The position numbers and the translations under genes are program-made. The notes under the pieces are model-generated. The model saw only the letters and a program-made list of their open reading frames with translations. It ran no database searches and had not been told where the DNA came from. From Pseudomonas gingeri (GTDB taxonomy: Bacteria; Pseudomonadota; Gammaproteobacteria; Pseudomonadales; Pseudomonadaceae), in contig NZ_JACAOR010000006.1 in the NCBI RefSeq assembly GCF_013386115.1, positions 148,473 through 212,472 of the forward strand: a stretch of 64,000 bases of DNA, in the 5' to 3' direction. This document shows positions 34,796-46,687 of the stretch, in pieces. Position 1 is the stretch's first letter. Every line of letters begins with the position of its first letter.

Positions 34796-36268
34796 ATGGC
34801 CCGTTTCGAACTGCAAAAACTCTACATCGACGGCGGTTACACCGACGCCGGCGGCGATGCCACTTTCGATGCCATCAACCCGGCTAACGGTGAAGTTCTC
34901 GCCAAAGTGCAACGCGCGACGAAAGAAGACGTCGAACGTGCCGTGGTCAGTGCCGAGAAGGGCCAGAAAGTCTGGGCGGCGATGACCGCCATGGAACGTT
35001 CGCGCATCCTGCGTCGCGCCGTGGATATCCTGCGCGAGCGCAACGACGAGCTGGCCGCCCTGGAAACCCTGGACACCGGCAAGGCCTACTCCGAGACTCG
35101 CTATGTCGACATCGTCACCGGTGCCGACGTGCTGGAATACTACGCCGGCCTGGTACCCGCCATCGAGGGCGAGCAGATCCCGCTGCGTACCACTTCGTTC
35201 GTCTACACCCGTCGCGAGCCGCTGGGCGTGGTTGCCGGTATCGGCGCCTGGAACTACCCGATCCAGATCGCCCTGTGGAAATCCGCGCCAGCCCTGGCGG
35301 CCGGCAACGCGATGATCTTCAAGCCAAGCGAAGTCACCTCGCTGACCACCCTGAAACTGGCCGAGATCTATACCGAAGCCGGCGTTCCGGATGGTGTGTT
35401 CAACGTCCTCACCGGCAGCGGCCGTGAAGTCGGCACCTGGCTGACCGAGCACCCGCGCATCGAGAAAGTTTCCTTCACCGGCGGCACCGACACCGGCAAG
35501 AAGGTCATGGCCAGCGCTTCCAGCTCGTCGCTCAAAGACGTGACCATGGAACTGGGCGGCAAGTCGCCGCTGATCATTTTCGACGACGCCGACCTCGATC
35601 GCGCCGCCGACACCGCGATGATGGCCAACTTCTACAGCTCCGGCCAGGTCTGCACCAACGGCACCCGCGTGTTCGTGCCGAGCCACCTGAAAGCCGCGTT
35701 CGAAGCCAAGATCGCCGAGCGTGTCGCGCGTATCCGCGTCGGCAACCCGGAAGACGAGAACACCAACTTCGGTCCGCTGGTCAGCTTCGCCCACATGGAA
35801 AGCGTGCTGGGCTACATCGCCAAGGGCAAGGAAGAAGGCGCCCGCCTGCTGTGCGGTGGCGAACGCCTGACCGCCGGCGAGTTCGCCAAGGGTGCCTACG
35901 TGGCTCCGACCGTGTTCACCGACTGCACCGACGAGATGACCATCGTGCGCGAAGAAATCTTCGGCCCGGTGATGAGCATCCTCAGCTACGAGACCGAGGA
36001 AGAAGTGATCCGCCGCGCCAACGACACCGACTTCGGCCTGGCCGCCGGTGTGGTGACCCGGGACCTGAACCGCGCCCACCGCGTGATTCATCAACTGGAA
36101 GCCGGGATCTGCTGGATCAATGCCTGGGGCGAGTCCGACGCGAAGATGCCGGTCGGCGGCTACAAGCAATCGGGTGTCGGCCGTGAAAACGGTATCAGCT
36201 CGCTGAACAACTTCACCCGGATCAAATCGGTACAGGTCGAGCTGGGCGATTACGCCTCGGTGTTCTAA
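34796..36268 (+). CDS. betB: Betaine aldehyde dehydrogenase
   Basis: A 490-aa aldehyde dehydrogenase that oxidises betaine aldehyde to glycine betaine with NAD(P). Catalytic Glu in MELGGKSP and catalytic Cys in SGQVCTNGT are present; the length equals P. aeruginosa BetB. It lies 107 bases downstream of betI and upstream of betA. Cytoplasmic. GCGAGGA precedes the start. Confidence 0.96.
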   Translation: MARFELQKLYIDGGYTDAGGDATFDAINPANGEVLAKVQRATKEDVERAVVSAEKGQKVWAAMTAMERSRILRRAVDILRERNDELAALETLDTGKAYSETRYVDIVTGADVLEYYAGLVPAIEGEQIPLRTTSFVYTRREPLGVVAGIGAWNYPIQIALWKSAPALAAGNAMIFKPSEVTSLTTLKLAEIYTEAGVPDGVFNVLTGSGREVGTWLTEHPRIEKVSFTGGTDTGKKVMASASSSSLKDVTMELGGKSPLIIFDDADLDRAADTAMMANFYSSGQVCTNGTRVFVPSHLKAAFEAKIAERVARIRVGNPEDENTNFGPLVSFAHMESVLGYIAKGKEEGARLLCGGERLTAGEFAKGAYVAPTVFTDCTDEMTIVREEIFGPVMSILSYETEEEVIRRANDTDFGLAAGVVTRDLNRAHRVIHQLEAGICWINAWGESDAKMPVGGYKQSGVGRENGISSLNNFTRIKSVQVELGDYASVF

Positions 36269-36291
36269 GACCCGAGTCTTGTATTGCCCGC

Positions 36292-36392
36292 GCGGCCGTC
36301 TTCGCGGGCAAGCCCGCTCCTACAGGCTTGGTGTCGTTCGCCAAGCCGGCGGTTACCCCGCCCTTGCAGGAGCCGGCTTGCCGGCGATCGAG
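36292..36392. repeat. REP arms between betB and betA
   Basis: GCGGGCAAGCCCGCTCCTAC (36311-36325 region) and GCAGGAGCCGGCTTGCCGGC (from 36365) lie in the reverse order of a usual doublet. They fill the 176-base gap inside the betIBA operon. Confidence 0.85.
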
Positions 36393-36444
36393 TGCGAAAC
36401 ACTCGTCAGGCCCGACCTGACCACATCTGAAGAGGGTGCATTCA

Positions 36445-38148
36445 ATGTCCCAAGAATACGATTACATCATCATCGGCGCCGGCTCGGCCGGTAACACCCT
36501 GGCCACCCGCCTGACCGAAGACGAAGGCGTCACCGTCCTGCTGCTGGAAGCCGGCGGTCCCGACTACCGTTTCGACTTCCGTACCCAGATGCCCGCCGCC
36601 CTGGCGTTCCCGCTGCAGGGCCGCCGCTACAACTGGGCCTACGAGACCGATCCGGAGCCGCATATGGACGGCCGACGCATGGAGTGCGGTCGCGGCAAGG
36701 GCCTCGGCGGTTCCTCGCTGATCAACGGCATGTGCTACATCCGCGGCAACGCCATGGACTACGACGGCTGGGCCAAGCTGCCAGGCCTGGAAGACTGGAG
36801 CTACCTGGACTGCCTGCCGTATTTCCGCAAGGCGGAAACCCGTGACATCGGCCCCAACGACTACCACGGCGGCGAAGGTCCGGTCAGCGTGACCACGCCC
36901 AAGGCCGGCAACAACCCGCTGTTCCACGCCATGGTCGAGGCCGGCGTGCAGGCCGGTTACCCGCGCACCGAAGACCTGAACGGCTACCAGCAGGAAGGTT
37001 TCGGCCCGATGGACCGTACCGTGACGCCCAACGGCCGTCGCTCCAGCACCGCCCGCGGTTACCTGGACACCGCCAAGAAGCGCTCGACCCTGACCATCGT
37101 CACCCACGCCCTGACCGACAGGATCCTCTTCGAGGGCAAACGCGCGGTGGGCGTGCAGTATCTGCTGGGCAGCGCCGAAGAGCGCGTCGAAGCCCGTGCG
37201 CGCAAGGAAGTCATCGTCAGCAGCGGCGCGATCGCCTCGCCACAGTTGCTGCAACGCTCCGGCGTCGGCCCGCGCCAGTTGCTGGAAAGCCTGGATATCC
37301 CGGTGGTCCACGACCTGCCGGGCGTCGGTGAGAACCTCCAGGACCACCTGGAGCTGTACCTGCAGTACGCCTGCACCCAGCCGGTCTCGCTGTACCCCTC
37401 GCTGCTGTGGTGGAACCAGCCGGCCATCGGTGCCGAGTGGCTGTTCAACGGCACCGGTATCGGCGCCAGCAACCAGTTCGAGGCCGGTGGTTTCATCCGC
37501 ACCCGTCCGGAATTCGAATGGCCGAACATCCAGTATCACTTCCTGCCGGTGGCGATCAATTACAACGGCAGCAACGGCGTCAAGGAACACGGCTTCCAGG
37601 CCCACATGGGCTCCATGCGTTCGCCGAGCCGCGGTCGTGTGCAGGCCAAGTCCAGGGACCCGCGCCAGCACCCGAGCATCCTGTTCAACTACATGGCGAC
37701 CGAACAGGACTGGCAGGAATTCCGCGACGGCATCCGCCTGACCCGGGAAATCATGCAGCAGCCGGCCCTGGACGCTTACCGTGGCCGCGAAATCAGCCCG
37801 GGCATCGAGGTGCAGACCGACGAGCAACTGGACAAGTTTGTCCGTGAGCACGCCGAGACCGCGTTCCACCCGTCCTGCTCGTGCAAGATGGGCACCGACG
37901 AGATGGCCGTGGTCGACAGCCAGGGTCGCGTGCATGGCATGCAGGGCCTGCGGGTGGTCGACGCGTCGATCATGCCGATCATCACCACCGGCAACCTGAA
38001 CGCACCGACGATCATGATCGCCGAGAAAATCGCCGACAAGATCCGTGGCCGCCAGCCGCTGCCGCGCAGCAAGGCCGACTACTACGTGGCCGGTGACACG
38101 CCTGTGCGTGGCAAGCCGGTGCGCGAAGTGAGCCGTACCGCGCAGTAA
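36445..38148 (+). CDS. betA: Choline dehydrogenase
   Basis: A 567-aa GMC flavoprotein that oxidises choline to betaine aldehyde at the inner membrane. The N-terminal FAD motif [16 protein letters not shown] and the GMC signature [14 protein letters not shown] are clear, as is the C-terminal [10 protein letters not shown] with the active-site His. Start ATG 36445 has GAGGG upstream; a GTG nine bases earlier is not needed. Last gene of betIBA, followed by a REP doublet. Confidence 0.96.
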   Translation: MSQEYDYIIIGAGSAGNTLATRLTEDEGVTVLLLEAGGPDYRFDFRTQMPAALAFPLQGRRYNWAYETDPEPHMDGRRMECGRGKGLGGSSLINGMCYIRGNAMDYDGWAKLPGLEDWSYLDCLPYFRKAETRDIGPNDYHGGEGPVSVTTPKAGNNPLFHAMVEAGVQAGYPRTEDLNGYQQEGFGPMDRTVTPNGRRSSTARGYLDTAKKRSTLTIVTHALTDRILFEGKRAVGVQYLLGSAEERVEARARKEVIVSSGAIASPQLLQRSGVGPRQLLESLDIPVVHDLPGVGENLQDHLELYLQYACTQPVSLYPSLLWWNQPAIGAEWLFNGTGIGASNQFEAGGFIRTRPEFEWPNIQYHFLPVAINYNGSNGVKEHGFQAHMGSMRSPSRGRVQAKSRDPRQHPSILFNYMATEQDWQEFRDGIRLTREIMQQPALDAYRGREISPGIEVQTDEQLDKFVREHAETAFHPSCSCKMGTDEMAVVDSQGRVHGMQGLRVVDASIMPIITTGNLNAPTIMIAEKIADKIRGRQPLPRSKADYYVAGDTPVRGKPVREVSRTAQ

Positions 38149-38166
38149 CTGCTGACACAGTCCCTT

Positions 38167-38250
38167 GTGGGAGCCGGCTTGCCGGCGATGAGGCCAGCCA
38201 GTCTTGCATCGACTGGCCGGCCGCCATCGCCAGCAAGCCGGCTGCCACGG
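38167..38250. repeat. REP doublet after betA
   Basis: Arms GTGGGAGCCGGCTTGCCGGC and GCCAGCAAGCCGGCTGCCAC. The rest of the 265-base gap before the RraA-like gene shows only a short palindromic core AAACGTTT near 38355. Confidence 0.9.
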
Positions 38251-38413
38251 TGCCAACCCCGGTAACACAAATCTCCCACCACACAACGTAAACAGTCCCT
38301 ACACCGCCCCACCCTTGCTCCTACCCCCCGCGCAGGCCTAATCTATTGGCGCGCAAACGTTTCACCCCGCCCCAATCGACACGCCGCCACATTGCTGGCC
38401 ACGAGGCTTTCCC

Positions 38414-39109
38414 ATGTTTGATGTCGTCTCTTCGAGCAAATGGCCTACCGGCTACCTGATCAATCCGAATCCTGAACCGCTCGATCCAAAATGGCTGAAG
38501 GAATTCAGCAAGATCCCCGCCGCCGCCGTGAGCGACTGCCTGGGACGCAACGTCGGTGGCCTGGGCCTCAAGCCATTCCATGGCAACGCCCCGATGCTGG
38601 GCAACGCCTTGACCGTGCGCGTGCGCCCGGGTGACAACCTGATGATCCTCAAGGCCATGCAGATGGCCCGTCCGGGCGATGTGCTGGTGATCGACGGCAG
38701 CGCCGACCTGACCCGCGCCGTGTTCGGCGGCATCATGCGCGCCATGGCCCTCAAGGCCGGGATCGTCGGCGTGGTGATCAACGGCGCCCTGCGCGACCTC
38801 GACGAGTGGCAGACCGGCGAGCTGCCGGCCTATGCCATCGGCGGCGTGCACCGTGGTCCGAGCACCGACGGTGGCGGCGAAATCAACGTGCCGATCTCCT
38901 GCGCGGGCATGCTGGTGACCCCGGGCGACCTGATGATCGGCGACGGTGACGGCGTGGTCGCCGCGGCCCGCAGCGAATTGCCGGAACTGCTGATCCGCTG
39001 CCATGACCTGCTGGCGCGGGAAAAGGCCACCCTGGCGGCTATCGAAGCCGGCACCCTGGACCCGGACCGTTTCGACGCGATCCTGCGCGCCAAGGGTTGC
39101 CCGCTGTAA
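38414..39109 (+). CDS. RraA-like / class II pyruvate aldolase family protein
   Basis: A 231-aa protein of the RraA / 4-hydroxy-4-methyl-2-oxoglutarate aldolase family. The metal and substrate motif GALRDLDEW carries the Arg-Asp pair needed for aldolase or decarboxylase chemistry, so it is more likely an enzyme than an RNase E inhibitor. Start ATG has GAGG upstream. It lies alone after betA with no pathway neighbours, so the substrate is unknown. Confidence 0.8.
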   Translation: MFDVVSSSKWPTGYLINPNPEPLDPKWLKEFSKIPAAAVSDCLGRNVGGLGLKPFHGNAPMLGNALTVRVRPGDNLMILKAMQMARPGDVLVIDGSADLTRAVFGGIMRAMALKAGIVGVVINGALRDLDEWQTGELPAYAIGGVHRGPSTDGGGEINVPISCAGMLVTPGDLMIGDGDGVVAAARSELPELLIRCHDLLAREKATLAAIEAGTLDPDRFDAILRAKGCPL

Positions 39110-39140
39110 GCCCTTTCGCCGGTACGCCGCTGCCTGCTGT

Positions 39141-39316
39141 CTGCGGGAGCCGGCTTGCTGGCGATGGCGATGCCAACCGCGCCCACAGGATAGGGGCTCA
39201 CCACGGAACATCGCCAGCCCCGGACCTTGTGGGAGCTGGCTTGCCGGCGATAGACGACAACGCGGAATCGCTGAAACACCGCGTCACTCGAATCGCCGGC
39301 AAGCCGGCTCCCACAA
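39141..39316. repeat. One truncated and one full REP doublet
   Basis: A half unit (GCGGGAGCCGGCTTGCTGGC at 39143) is followed by a complete doublet from about 39228 to 39315. They occupy most of the 298-base gap between the RraA-like gene and the TldD-like gene. Confidence 0.9.
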
Positions 39317-39407
39317 CCGGCAAAATCGCCTTATCCTGACAGACTGGCATCGGGGCCTTTCCTGAAATGCCCCTCGCGGCCACCGCCATCTCCAGGGAGG
39401 TTCCCCA

Positions 39408-40850
39408 ATGTTCGACTTCCACCCCCGCCTCAAGCAGCACTTCGCTGCCTTGCGTACGGGCGCTGAATTCTTTTCGCTGCGCTATGTTCGCGAATCCGGC
39501 CAGTACCTGTCGGTGCGCAAGAACGTCCCGGAGCCCCCCAGCCTGAGCCGTGACGAAGGCGCGATGCTGACCGTGCGGGTCAACGGTGTCGAAGCCTATG
39601 CCTCCACCAACGACCTCTCGCGGCAAGGTCTGCAGGCCGCCCTGCACAGGGCCGAGGAACAGGCCCGGCTGATTGCCGGCCATGCCCTGCTCGACCTGCG
39701 CCAGCAAGCCCTCTCCAGCGAACGCGGCGACTACTGCTCGCCACAACTGGAGCAACCCTTTGCCTCGCTGAGCGACTGCTACGCCCTGCTCGCCGCCGAA
39801 TCCGCGGCCGTGCCCAGGGACGAGCGCCTGGTGAACTGGGAAGTCAGCCTCGGCGTGACCCATGTCGAGCAGATCTACCTCAACAGCGCCGGGGCCGAGC
39901 TGCGCCAGGCGCAACGCTTCGTCTTCCCGGGCCTGAGCGTGACTGCCTTCGACGGCATGGACAGCCAGACCCGTACCCTTGGCCGCGAGAATTTCGGCCA
40001 GCAAGGCAGCACCGAAGTGCTCGGCCGCTCCGGGCTGATCGGTGCCGGTGCGCGGATCGCCGACCAGGCCCTGCAACTGCTGCTGGCGCCCAACACCCCG
40101 TCGGGCCCGCGCGACCTGCTGCTCACGCCGGACCAGATGATCCTGCAGATCCACGAATCCATCGGCCACCCGCTGGAACTGGACCGGATCCTCGGCGACG
40201 AACGCAATTACGCCGGCACCAGCTTCGTCAAGGCCAGTGACTTCGGCCACCTGCAATACGGCTCGCCGCTGCTCAACGTGACCTTCGACCCGGAGATCCC
40301 TGAACAGTTGGCCAGCTACGGCCATGACGACGACGGCAGCGCCGCCCACAAGCAGTTCCTGATCCGCGAAGGCCTGTTGCTGCGACCGTTGGGCGGGGCG
40401 CTGTCGCAATTCCGCGCCGGTCTCGAAGGTGTCGCCAACAGCCGTGCCTGCAGCTGGAACCGGCCGCCGATCGATCGCATGGCCAACCTGAACATCGAAC
40501 CGGGCGACCAGTCCTTCGAGCAGTTGGTCGGCGGTATCGAGCGGGGCATCCTGATGTCGACCAACCGTTCCTGGTCCATCGACGATGCCCGCAACAAGTT
40601 CCAGTTCGGCTGCGAATGGGGCCAGTTGATCGAGGACGGCGAGCTCAAGGGCGTGGTCAAGAACCCCAACTACCGGGCGATTTCCGCGCAGTTCTGGCGC
40701 AACCTCAGTGCGGTCGGCGATGCCAGTACCTTCAAGGTCCTGGGTACGCCGAACTGCGGCAAGGGCGAGCCCAACCAGGTGATTCGCGTCGGGCACGCTT
40801 CGCCCGCCTGCGTGTTCAGCCATGTCGACGTATTTGGAGGAGATGCCTGA
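39408..40850 (+). CDS. TldD-like metallopeptidase
   Basis: A 480-aa protein of the TldD/PmbA (U62) family. The zinc motif HExxxH is present as HESIGH (H249, E250, H254), so this is the catalytic subunit of a TldD/TldE pair. Such heterodimers open a cleft for unfolded peptides and mature some microcins and other peptide products. It overlaps the TldE-like gene by one base (TGATG). The motif and length differ from canonical E. coli TldD (HEAVGH), suggesting a paralogue. No peptide precursor gene is evident nearby. Confidence 0.88.
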   Translation: MFDFHPRLKQHFAALRTGAEFFSLRYVRESGQYLSVRKNVPEPPSLSRDEGAMLTVRVNGVEAYASTNDLSRQGLQAALHRAEEQARLIAGHALLDLRQQALSSERGDYCSPQLEQPFASLSDCYALLAAESAAVPRDERLVNWEVSLGVTHVEQIYLNSAGAELRQAQRFVFPGLSVTAFDGMDSQTRTLGRENFGQQGSTEVLGRSGLIGAGARIADQALQLLLAPNTPSGPRDLLLTPDQMILQIHESIGHPLELDRILGDERNYAGTSFVKASDFGHLQYGSPLLNVTFDPEIPEQLASYGHDDDGSAAHKQFLIREGLLLRPLGGALSQFRAGLEGVANSRACSWNRPPIDRMANLNIEPGDQSFEQLVGGIERGILMSTNRSWSIDDARNKFQFGCEWGQLIEDGELKGVVKNPNYRAISAQFWRNLSAVGDASTFKVLGTPNCGKGEPNQVIRVGHASPACVFSHVDVFGGDA

Positions 40851-42187
40851 TGGATCAATCACTGAGTCAGGCCGGGCACTTCCAGGCGCTGGTGGATTGG
40901 CTGCGCGAGCACTTGCAGGCCACGGAGAAATTCACCCTGGGCTACGCTGCCGAATCTTCGCAGTTCATCCGCTTCAACCACGGCCGTGTACGCCAGGCCG
41001 GCCAGGTGCAGCAGGCCAGCCTGAGCTTCAAGCTGATCGATGCGGGGCGGCATGCCGACCTGCAGATCACCCTCTCCGGCGAGCTGGAGCTGGATCGCCA
41101 GCGCCTGGCCGACGGCCTGCAACAGCTGCGCGAGACCTTGCCGCTGTTGCCTGCCGACCCGTACCTGCTGCTCAATCACACGGCCTGGCAGAGCCGCAAT
41201 GTACAGGATCTGCCGCTGCCGGACACTGCCCGGGTCCTCGAAGAGATCAGCCGCGCCGCGACCGGCCTGGACCTGGTCGGTTTCTATGCCGCCGGGCCCA
41301 TCAGCCGCGGCTTTGCCAGCGCGGACGGGGCATTCGGCTGGCACCAGGCCAATAGCTTCAACTTCGACTGGAGCCTATTCCACGAAAACGGCCAGGCGGT
41401 GAAGGCCAGCTATGCCGGCCATGAATGGGACAGCGACAGCTTCGCCCGGCGCTTCCAGCAGGCCCGCGAACAGCTCGAGTTTCTTGGGCGGCCGTTGCGC
41501 ACCCTGGCACCCGGCGAGTACCGCGCCTACCTGGCGCCGGCGGCGCTGGAAGAAATCATGGGCATGCTCTGCTGGGGCGGTTTCTCGGCCCAGGCCATCG
41601 CCAGCAAACACAGCCCGCTGCAGAAGCTGTATGCCAGCGAAGCCTCGTTCCACCCGATCGTCTGGTTGAACGAGCAGGTCAGCGGCTCCTTGAGCCCGGC
41701 GTTTTCCAACGAAGGTTATCCGCGCAGCGACCTGTCGCTGGTCGCCAAGGGCTCGGCCAACGGCCGCATGATCAATTCCCGCAGTGCCGCCGAATACGGC
41801 CTGACCGCCAACGGCGCGGGCGGCGGCGAATACCCCAGTGCCCTGGAGATGAAGGCCGGACGCCTGGCGCAGAAGCAGGTTCTCGAAGAACTCGGCACCG
41901 GCCTCTACATCAGCAACCTGTGGTACTTGAACTACTCGGACCAGTCGGCCGGCCGCATGACCGGCATGACCCGCTTCGCCACCTTCTGGGTGGAGAACGG
42001 CGAGATCCAGGCACCGGTCAGCACCATGCGTTTCGACGACAGCGTCTACAGCCTGCTGGGCACCCAGCTGGAAGCCCTGACCCAGGAGCGTGAGCTGCTG
42101 CTGTCGGCCAGCACCTACGATCAGCGGCAGACGGCATCGAGCCTGCTGCCGGGCGCGCTGATCCGCAAACTGACGCTGACCCTGTAG
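40850..42187 (+). CDS. TldE/PmbA-like partner protein
   Basis: A 445-aa TldE/PmbA-type protein without the HExxxH zinc motif, as expected for the non-catalytic half of the heterodimer. The C-terminal part shows the conserved ISNLWYLNYSDQSAGRMTGM and RFATFWVENGEI stretches. Start ATG 40850 overlaps the TldD-like stop and has GGAGGAG upstream, so the two are co-translated. The longer frame starting inside the TldD-like gene is a shadow. Confidence 0.88.
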   Translation: MDQSLSQAGHFQALVDWLREHLQATEKFTLGYAAESSQFIRFNHGRVRQAGQVQQASLSFKLIDAGRHADLQITLSGELELDRQRLADGLQQLRETLPLLPADPYLLLNHTAWQSRNVQDLPLPDTARVLEEISRAATGLDLVGFYAAGPISRGFASADGAFGWHQANSFNFDWSLFHENGQAVKASYAGHEWDSDSFARRFQQAREQLEFLGRPLRTLAPGEYRAYLAPAALEEIMGMLCWGGFSAQAIASKHSPLQKLYASEASFHPIVWLNEQVSGSLSPAFSNEGYPRSDLSLVAKGSANGRMINSRSAAEYGLTANGAGGGEYPSALEMKAGRLAQKQVLEELGTGLYISNLWYLNYSDQSAGRMTGMTRFATFWVENGEIQAPVSTMRFDDSVYSLLGTQLEALTQERELLLSASTYDQRQTASSLLPGALIRKLTLTL

Positions 42188-42205
42188 ACGCGAAGAAATC
42201 CTTAG

Positions 42206-42275
42206 TGGGAGCCGGCTTGCCGGCGATGAGGCCCTTGGGCCTTGCATCGCCTGGTCAGCCGGCTTCCGCAGGACT
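42206..42275. repeat. Degenerate REP doublet after the TldE-like gene
   Basis: GTGGGAGCCGGCTTGCCGGC with a decayed mate (CAGCCGGCTTCCGCAGG). In 42276-42490 nothing else is supported. Confidence 0.8.
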
Positions 42276-42490
42276 ACGGCATCGCCCTGACCTGAAGATC
42301 CTCACGCCTATCCGCTCCGACGGTTGCCCCGCCAGACCCGGCGCGTTATACATAGCCCATCGTTCGGCGCAGCATTAAAACGCCAGCACCTCGTTCGAGC
42401 CCGGCACCAGAGCCCCAGGCTTCACCCGCGATTTCGTTACTCAATGCCGCGCCTCTTTCACTCGCCGAAAGTGTTTTGCTGGAGTTTGAT

Positions 42491-43369
42491 ATGAATCATG
42501 GAAGCTTCGTCATCAATAATCTGTTCAGGCATTTCAACGTCCATGTCCAGCGCATCGGCGAAGATCCGCGCCGCAACACCGTGCTGCTGGTCAACGGCGC
42601 CCTCTCCACCACATCGTCGTTCACCCGCACCAGCAAATGCCTGGCCGAGCATTTCAACGTGCTGCTGTTCGACCTGCCCTTCGCCGGCCGCTCCCAGGCC
42701 TACAATCCCGATCCGGGCCTGGTGACCAAGGACGACGAGGTGGAAATGCTCCTGGCGCTGGTGGAGCGCTTCGAGGTCAACCACCTGGTGTCGGCGTCCT
42801 GGGGCGGTATCTCCAGCCTGCTGACCCTCGCGCGGAACCCGCCCAGCATCCAGAGCTCGGTGATCATGGCCCTGGCCCCCGACCTCAACCCGCCGATGCT
42901 GGCGTACGTCCAGCGGGTACACGAACTGATCCAGGTCGACGACAAGTCCGCCATCGGCCACCTGCTCAACGACACGGTCGGTCATTTCCTCCCGCCCCGC
43001 CTGAAGAGCACCAACCACCAGCACCTCAGCACCATGGCCAGCACCGAATACCGCCAGGCACGCTTCCATATCGACCAGGTGCTGCAACTGGGCGACGGCA
43101 ACTACCTGCGACAGCTGTCCGCGATCCGCACCCCGGTGCACTTCATCAATGGCGCCAAGGATATCTACACCCCCGCCGAAGGTGCCCGACAGTTCCAGCA
43201 ACACATCCCCCGGTGCAGTTTCTCGGTGGCCGAGGACACCGGGCACCTGCTCGACCTGGAGTCGCGGGTGGCAGCCGACAATGTTCATCGAGCCCTGCTC
43301 GGTTTTCTGCTGTCGAAGGAGCAAATAGAACGTAGCCGGAGCGCTCAAGCCCAGACCGATCAGGCATAA
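42491..43369 (+). CDS. RhlA-like 3-hydroxyacyl transferase (HAA synthase type)
   Basis: A 292-aa alpha/beta-hydrolase closest in sequence memory to RhlA, which joins two 3-hydroxyacyl groups from fatty acid synthesis into 3-(3-hydroxyalkanoyloxy)alkanoic acids, the lipid part of rhamnolipids. The triad S103 (SASWGGIS), D224 and H252 (TGHLLDLES) sits one residue from that of RhlA. PhaG is a related alternative but looks less similar. Start ATG 42491 has TGGAG upstream; the TTG at 42476 is not needed. No rhlB, rhlC or rhlRI is present. An MFS exporter follows 33 bases later. Confidence 0.8.
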   Translation: MNHGSFVINNLFRHFNVHVQRIGEDPRRNTVLLVNGALSTTSSFTRTSKCLAEHFNVLLFDLPFAGRSQAYNPDPGLVTKDDEVEMLLALVERFEVNHLVSASWGGISSLLTLARNPPSIQSSVIMALAPDLNPPMLAYVQRVHELIQVDDKSAIGHLLNDTVGHFLPPRLKSTNHQHLSTMASTEYRQARFHIDQVLQLGDGNYLRQLSAIRTPVHFINGAKDIYTPAEGARQFQQHIPRCSFSVAEDTGHLLDLESRVAADNVHRALLGFLLSKEQIERSRSAQAQTDQA

Positions 43370-43402
43370 TCGGATCCATAGCCTGCTAACAAAGAGCTGC
43401 CC

Positions 43403-44833
43403 ATGCCCAACCGCGCCCCTCTTGATGCAACGACCGCTCGCTGGCTGCCCTGGGTGGTGGCCATCGCCTTCTTCATGCAATCCCTCGACGGGACCATCCT
43501 CAACACCGCCTTGCCGTCCATGGCCCTCGACCTGGCGGAAAACCCGCTGCGCATGCAGGGCGTGGTGATTGCCTACATGCTCACCGTGGCGTTGCTGATC
43601 CCGGCCTCGGGGTGGATTTCCGACCGGTTCGGCACCAAGCGGGTGTTCTTCTGCGCGATCCTGCTGTTCAGCATCGGCTCGCTGCTGTGCGCCCTGTCGA
43701 GTTCGCTGAACATGCTGGTGGGTGCGCGGGTGATCCAGGGCCTCGGCGGCTCGCTGATGCTGCCGGTCGGCAGGCTGGTGGTGCTGCGTGCCTATCCGCG
43801 CTCGGAACTGGTGCGGATCATGGGTTTCATCACTATCCCCGGCCTGCTCGGGCCGCTGATCGGCCCGACCATGGGCGGCTGGATGGTGCAGTTTCTGACC
43901 TGGCACTGGATCTTCCTGATCAACCTGCCGGTGGGCCTGGTCGGTTGTTATGCCGTGTGGAAATTCATCCCCGACCTGCGCGGCAGCGAGCGTACGCGCT
44001 TCGACGGCATCGGCTTCCTGCTGTTCGGCGCGGCGATGCTGCTGATCACCATCGCCATGGAGGGCCTGGGCGAGCTGCAACTGCCGCACCTGCGGGTGAT
44101 GTTGCTGCTGTTTGCCGGACTCGCCTGCCTGGCTGCCTACTGGCTGCGCGCCGGGCATATCGACAATCCGTTGTTCGCACCCTCGCTGTTCAAGACCCGG
44201 ACGTTCGCCGTGGGCATCCTCGGCAACCTGTTCGCGCGCCTGGGCAGCGGCGCCCTGCCGTTCCTGGTGCCGTTGCTGCTGCAGGTGGCCCTGGGTTACT
44301 CGCCGTCCCAGGCCGGGATGAGCATGCTGCCCCTGGCGGCGGCGGCGATGTTCGCCAAGTCGATTGCCCGGCCGCTGATCGAGCGCCTGGGCTATCGCAT
44401 CGTGCTGACCGGCAACACCCTGGCGCTGGGCATCATGCTCGCGGCCATGGGCCTGGTCACCGAACACACGCCGTATCCGCTGCTGCTGGGCATGCTGGCG
44501 ATTGCCGGGGCGATCAACTCGCTGCAATTCACCGCGATGAACACCGTGACCCTGATCGACCTCGACGACAAGGCCGCCAGCAGCGGCAACAGCCTGCTGT
44601 CGGTGGTCGCGCAATTGTCCCTGAGCCTCGGTGTCGCCTGTGCCGGCGCCCTGCTCGGCGGCTTTACCGCGGCCATCGGCAACGACGGCGTGGACACGGT
44701 GCTCGGCGCCTTCCAGTTGACCTTCCTGACCGTGGGCATCATGGCGATGCTGGCGGCGGCGATCTTCCTGCAACTGTCGCCCCAGGACGGACGGCGGACC
44801 CGGGAAGTCCAGGAACAGCATATCGAGCACTAG
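43403..44833 (+). CDS. MFS exporter, DHA2 (EmrB/QacA) family
   Basis: A 476-aa membrane protein with about 14 helices. The DHA2 signature is visible: FMQSLDGTILNTALPSMA (Asp in helix 1), SGWISDRFGTKRVF (motif A) and GLLGPLIGPTMGGWM (motif C of antiporters). It should export small molecules with protons. It lies 33 bases after the RhlA-like gene and may be co-transcribed, which would make a lipid product a possible substrate; but MFS genes near dbpA occur elsewhere in Pseudomonas, so the link is only suggestive. Confidence 0.88.
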   Translation: MPNRAPLDATTARWLPWVVAIAFFMQSLDGTILNTALPSMALDLAENPLRMQGVVIAYMLTVALLIPASGWISDRFGTKRVFFCAILLFSIGSLLCALSSSLNMLVGARVIQGLGGSLMLPVGRLVVLRAYPRSELVRIMGFITIPGLLGPLIGPTMGGWMVQFLTWHWIFLINLPVGLVGCYAVWKFIPDLRGSERTRFDGIGFLLFGAAMLLITIAMEGLGELQLPHLRVMLLLFAGLACLAAYWLRAGHIDNPLFAPSLFKTRTFAVGILGNLFARLGSGALPFLVPLLLQVALGYSPSQAGMSMLPLAAAAMFAKSIARPLIERLGYRIVLTGNTLALGIMLAAMGLVTEHTPYPLLLGMLAIAGAINSLQFTAMNTVTLIDLDDKAASSGNSLLSVVAQLSLSLGVACAGALLGGFTAAIGNDGVDTVLGAFQLTFLTVGIMAMLAAAIFLQLSPQDGRRTREVQEQHIEH

Positions 44834-44844
44834 GTGCTCCCCCT

Positions 44845-44932
44845 GTGGGAGCCGGCTTGCTGGCGATGAACGATGACGCGGTGTGTCTGATAGACCGCGT
44901 CGCCTGAATCGCCAGCAAGCCGGCTCCTACAG
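44845..44932. repeat. REP doublet
   Basis: Arms GTGGGAGCCGGCTTGCTGGC and GCCAGCAAGCCGGCTCCTAC with an inner inverted pair (GACGCGGT / ACCGCGTC), making a long cruciform-like unit. Confidence 0.92.
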
Positions 44933-45053
44933 TTCAAGGCTCGCGCCTGAAAAGACAGCACTGCCAGTATTTGGCTACTTTTCGTCCAGAATTTGCAGCG
45001 TCGCCAGCCGGGGCTGATACACTGCGCGACATTTTGTTTTGCAGGCCAGTCCC

Positions 45054-46439
<1,386 letters not shown>

Positions 46440-46455
46440 TTTCCCATGCTGGATG

Positions 46456-46500
46456 TGACGCAGAGCGTCACGGGATACATTCCCACGCAGAGCGTGGGAA
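46456..46500. repeat. Pair of small perfect hairpins (ACGCAGAGCGT type)
   Basis: TGACGCAGAGCGTCA (46456-46470) and a 21-base palindrome with TTCCCACGC / GCGTGGGAA arms (46480-46500) share the AGA loop. I recognise this pair as a common Pseudomonas intergenic repeat unrelated to REP. No T-run follows. Confidence 0.7.
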
Positions 46501-46560
46501 CGATCGTAATATCAAGGGCCAGCTCGGTCCCCACAATGGTCGCGCAAACGCCAGAGTCCT

Positions 46561-46646
46561 GTAGGAGCCGGCTTGCTGGCGATGAACGATAACGCGGTGT
46601 ACCTGCAACACCGCGTCGCCGGAATCGCCAGCAAGCCGGCTCCTAC
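46561..46646. repeat. REP doublet
   Basis: Arms GTAGGAGCCGGCTTGCTGGC and GCCAGCAAGCCGGCTCCTAC with inner GCGGTGT / ACACCGC pair; it is nearly the same sequence as the unit at 44845-44932. Confidence 0.92.
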
Positions 46647-46687
46647 AAAAAACCGCGCCCGGCTGAAAAACAAATGAGGACATCGTT

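Noticed and set aside
38351..38366. LacI/Cra-like operator GCAAACGTTTCAC upstream of the RraA-like gene
   Set aside because: Only the eight-base AAACGTTT core is symmetrical, which is expected by chance.
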